A DNA stretch of 34,697 nucleotides from Verrucomicrobiota bacterium. Its GTDB lineage: Bacteria; Verrucomicrobiota; Verrucomicrobiia; Limisphaerales; J093. The translations under genes and the position numbers were made by a program. Location: NCBI GenBank assembly GCA_029556615.1, contig JAKQDD010000195.1:1-34697 (forward strand), given 5' to 3'. The notes beneath the pieces were generated by a model. It saw only the letters and a list, made by a program, of their open reading frames with translations, ran no database searches and was not told the origin of the DNA. This document shows positions 33,301 to 34,697 of the stretch, one piece after another; the stretch's first letter is position 1; each line of letters starts with the position of its first letter.

Positions 33301-34177
33301 CCCCGATGATCACGGCTCCGGCGTAGACGAGGATGCCGTCGATCGAGTTGCCGCGGTCCAGGGCGGCCGTCTCGTCGGTGCCGATGGAATTGCCGCGGAC
33401 CACGGTGCCAGTGCCTGCGGCGGTGATTTCGATGCCCTGCCCCGTGTTACCGGAGATGATGTTGCCTGCTCCGGCAGCACCGATGACATTGCCGGGCGCG
33501 TTCACACGGATGCCGTCGGCGGCGTTGGGCACGGCCGTGCTGGCGACGTTCAGGCCGATGACGTTGCCGAGGACGAGGTTGTGGGTCGACGCCGCACCGC
33601 TGAGGTGGATGCCGCTCTGGTTATTGCCGGCGATATGGTTGCGGGCGGCCTGGGTGAGGCCGCCGATGGTGTTGTCGGCGGCATGGGTGATGAGGATGCC
33701 GTTGAGGGTGTTGCCCAGGTCGGTCGCGCCCGCCAGGTTCAAGCCGATGTAGCAGCCTTCGACCACGATATGCAGCGCGTTGGTGATCTCGATGCCGTCG
33801 CCGGCGAACCGGTTGATGACAAGTCCGCGAATGACGCTGTTGCTGGTGGCGATCTTCAAGCCGTCGACGGCGGCGCCGGCGCTCACGCCCTGGATCTCGA
33901 TCTTGGGCGTCCCGGCGTAGCCCGGCTGCGTGGTGCCGTCCAGGGTGACGGGGTCGGTGATGACGGGCAGCGCGTTGGTCGGCCGGATGGTGAATCCGCC
34001 CGTCGCGAGGTCAAAGGCGATGACGTCGGCGCCGGCGTTGGCGTTGGCGTCGAGAATCGCCTGCTCCAACGACCCCGGCCCGGTGCTGTTGGTATTGACC
34101 ACGGTGAACGTGGCGCTTTGCAGGGGGTTGGCCATCATCAGAGCGACAACGATGGGGAAGAGGACTTTTGGGTTCAT
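30383..34177 (-). CDS. Giant secreted protein: duplicated beta-helix modules plus VWA domain
   Basis: From the ATG at 34177 the product is 1264 residues, with a signal peptide (MNPKVLFPIVVALMMANPLQSA). The frame continues upstream, but through a repeat element. Module 1 begins TFTVVNTNSTGPGSLEQAIL (CSLREA-like start), runs through parallel beta-helix turns with repeated NxI/G.GN motifs, and ends with a sandwich unit NRLQNYPLLTAV to ATDPQGNTSEFS. Module 2 repeats this order, TFTVVNTDDSGPGSLRQAIL to ATDPNGNTSEFS. A VWA domain follows, with metal-site motif DASVS and LILVTDENSDRPYY. The last residues, WPTNSYGFLLETN and LRFYRLRK, resemble the end of the protein at 3284-5173. The role may be adhesion or matrix binding; no catalytic domain is visible. 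No ribosome binding site is apparent. Confidence 0.85.
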   Translation of the reverse strand: MNPKVLFPIVVALMMANPLQSATFTVVNTNSTGPGSLEQAILDANANAGADVIAFDLATGGFTIRPTNALPVITDPVTLDGTTQPGYAGTPKIEIQGVSAGAAVDGLKIATSNSVIRGLVINRFAGDGIEITNALHIVVEGCYIGLNLAGATDLGNTLNGILITHAADNTIGGLTQAARNHIAGNNQSGIHLSGAASTHNLVLGNVIGLNVASTAVPNAADGIRVNAPGNVIGAAGAGNIISGNTGQGIEITAAGTGTVVRGNSIGTDETAALDRGNSIDGILVYAGAVIIGGDLPGEGNLITGNNGDGIELNGASATNAIVLGNTLGVSAALQNSGNGVWITGGARGTIVGGIAPGQGNRVVGNGAAGIGVAASNANTNHTFRGNLMHSNEGLGIDLAATGVAPNDPNDGDTSANRLQNYPLLTAVTSSASDVTIAGLLDSTPNTLFAVDFYANTLFDPSGYGEGEIYLGSAGVTTDDAGDALFILTLPVVLPGRYVTATATDPQGNTSEFSPAVVADSTVPTATFTVVNTDDSGPGSLRQAILEANTSITGGPDEIRFAIPGPGPHVIAPLSALPPLADPVLIDGYTQPDAIPNTLSAGNNAVLKIRLDGNSAPNNVSGLTLWGGNSTVRGLAITRFKSTAGHGIRVLSDHNTIEGNYLGVSPDGAPAQGNGGDGILVTGASNLVGGPTPAASNLIAGNSGDGIELNGASSTANVVLGNTLGISSALKNTGNGVFITSGAHDNIIGGLPPGHPNTIVASGKAGISVAAATANTNNTFRGNIIYANATLGIDLGANNATVNDTTDADVGANQLQNFPVLASATTNSPTALTVTGSLTSAAGTPYALDFYANAAMDSTGFGEGQYYLGSASVTTDGTGHADFDLLLPVTPPGRFIAATATDPNGNTSEFSRWTITVTSTPPTNTFEQAADFVFIIDASVSMAGEIAAVKNGLGSFVAGLNTALIDARFAVVLFGAAPELILDFTRDPTVTETAFDLISVNGPVPGVHYNHNANPEAGLEAIRIVLQGATNSTLVRDNAGGSGPLLFRPDARKNLILVTDENSDRPYYAENRMAGQTTTEPPTTLNAAWQAEVDATAQVVLAHNAFLNVLISASGASRYQYGDPSQSAADPDFLNFDPDATLANLVAAGFGGSLEAQVLAAGLVGRAFNIASVDTPNFINNFFAAKVEEIIDNPIPPPRLVIAAIPDAVELTWPTNSYGFLLETNRALNQALGWGVWTTNYGVAGTNFIVTDTLNDSLRFYRLRK

Positions 34178-34212
34178 CGTGGGAGGGTGGGTTGGTCGGA
34201 TGGAGGGGAGGA

Positions 34213-34272
34213 CTGGAACCGTAGGGACCAAACATGACTTGGTGACCACGAGTTCCGGAAGTCGAGGACTCT
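34213..34272 (-). repeat. Diverged partial double-hairpin element, copy 4
   Basis: On the minus strand it begins CAGAGTCCTCGACTT and continues with TTTGGTCCCTACGGTTCC, matching hairpin A of the full copies at about 60 positions with several substitutions. The terminal CTAG has become CCAG. It lies just upstream of the start of the giant protein gene, in its probable promoter region. Confidence 0.7.
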
Positions 34273-34425
34273 GGGCGGAGGCGGTGGCTTCCAGGATCGG
34301 ACTTGCCACCGCCGTTGCGCGACACGGCATGACACGGCACGACTCATGAGCGAGTCTCCATTGCAGGCTTATGAGTGCCAATATGCATGCAAGCGCCCGC
34401 CGTTACAAGGGTTGATCGCCTCCGC

Positions 34426-34451
34426 CAAATCCGCGCGTAAGCGTCCTTTGC
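34426..34451 (+). repeat. Exact 26-bp repeat, copy 2
   Basis: Identical to 9944-9969 on the same strand. It lies 20 bp from the truncated double-hairpin element copy 5, with unrelated sequence between. Confidence 0.85.
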
Positions 34452-34470
34452 GGCTCAACCTCCTGGGCTG

Positions 34471-34603
34471 GACCCTGCTGTGCTTGCCCACCCCTCTTCT
34501 GCGCCTCGCCAATGCAGAGTCCTCGAAGGCATGGGGGCAGTCCTGGAACAGCAGGGGCCAAACTTGACCTGTTGACTCCATATTCCACAAGTCGAGGACT
34601 CCA
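34471..34603 (-). repeat. Truncated double-hairpin element, copy 5
   Basis: This 133-bp copy on the minus strand has hairpin A (CGAGGACTCCA at 34593-34603 and CAGAGTCCTCG at 34515-34525) and the left arm of hairpin B (GGCGAGGCGCAGAAGAGGGG), and matches the full copies through CAGCAGGGTC, where it breaks off. The right end of hairpin B and the terminal CTAG are missing, and the sequence passes into a 26-bp block also seen at 9944. Confidence 0.85.
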
Positions 34604-34604
34604 C

Positions 34605-34654
34605 GCCTTTTCCCAGACTGCGCTGGGAACATGGGGTCCGCCTGCGGCGAACAG
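34605..34654 (-). repeat. 50-bp dispersed repeat, copy 2 (inverted relative to 3051-3100)
   Basis: The reverse complement equals 3051-3100 with one visible difference. It directly adjoins double-hairpin element copy 5. The remaining sequence of 34178-34697 contains no coding region that I can support: short open frames there read through the repeats. Confidence 0.85.
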
Positions 34655-34697
34655 CAGTTCGCGAACGCCGACTCCTGCATCGAGTCCGCGCGCCGGT

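Noticed and set aside
32219..34237. 672-residue + strand frame opposite the giant beta-helix protein
   Set aside because: The composition is Gly/Asp/Val-rich with no recognisable fold. It mirrors the repetitive minus-strand gene, which has a signal peptide and known domains.
34369..34680. Short minus-strand frame of 103 residues at the right edge
   Set aside because: It is translated repeat sequence (50-bp repeat, double-hairpin element, 26-bp repeat) with no independent evidence of coding.

Overview
The window is GC-rich bacterial chromosome, most likely from the Verrucomicrobia (a Pedosphaera/Limisphaera-like member) or a close PVC relative. The evidence is: a pseudopilin with an H-X9-DG signature, a PEP-CTERM protein with a VPEP plus RRRR tail, several large secreted repeat proteins with C-termini ending FFRLR or FYRLRK, a moxR-bat cluster with a BatB-BatC fusion, and short dispersed palindromic elements between genes. 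No plasmid, prophage or complete insertion sequence is visible. Taxonomy is inferred from these traits and not from a marker gene.

Layout. Positions 1-7381 (+ strand) carry three large exported proteins: a lipoprotein with a YncE-like propeller and a phosphoesterase domain, an Ig/LamG-type protein, and a beta-helix plus GH43-like propeller protein. Trigger factor (7439-8782), a pseudopilin and a PEP-CTERM protein follow on the minus strand. Positions 11056-21559 hold a minus-strand moxR-bat locus, read right to left: MoxR ATPase, DUF58, DUF4381-like, BatA, BatB-BatC fusion, BatD, BatE and a large TPR membrane protein. Its 5' side carries a 25-unit, roughly 16-bp tandem array (21621-22019). 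Upstream are a polyferredoxin-like membrane protein, a small conserved-looking membrane protein, and a selenocysteine tRNA (23391-23484).

Positions 23878-28171 hold a small membrane protein, a secreted phage-collar-domain protein, a GH16 glycosidase and a nucleoside-hydrolase lipoprotein. A glutaredoxin (+) then faces a psd-pss operon (-) that makes phosphatidylethanolamine. The right end is a 1264-residue secreted protein with two duplicated beta-helix modules and a von Willebrand A domain.

How the parts work together. The Bat locus looks like a translationally coupled unit in which MoxR would act on VWA/TPR membrane proteins. psd and pss form a two-step lipid pathway. The secreted proteins suggest a polysaccharide-degrading, surface-elaborating lifestyle.

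The least expected material is between the genes. A family of double-hairpin elements bounded by CTAG (two full copies, three partial) abuts or supplies stop codons and interrupts the bat operon. A second dispersed repeat (about 104 bp) ends in a motif very like the 16-bp unit amplified upstream of moxR. The tRNA-Sec implies a selenoprotein programme elsewhere in the genome; no convincing selenoprotein lies in this window.
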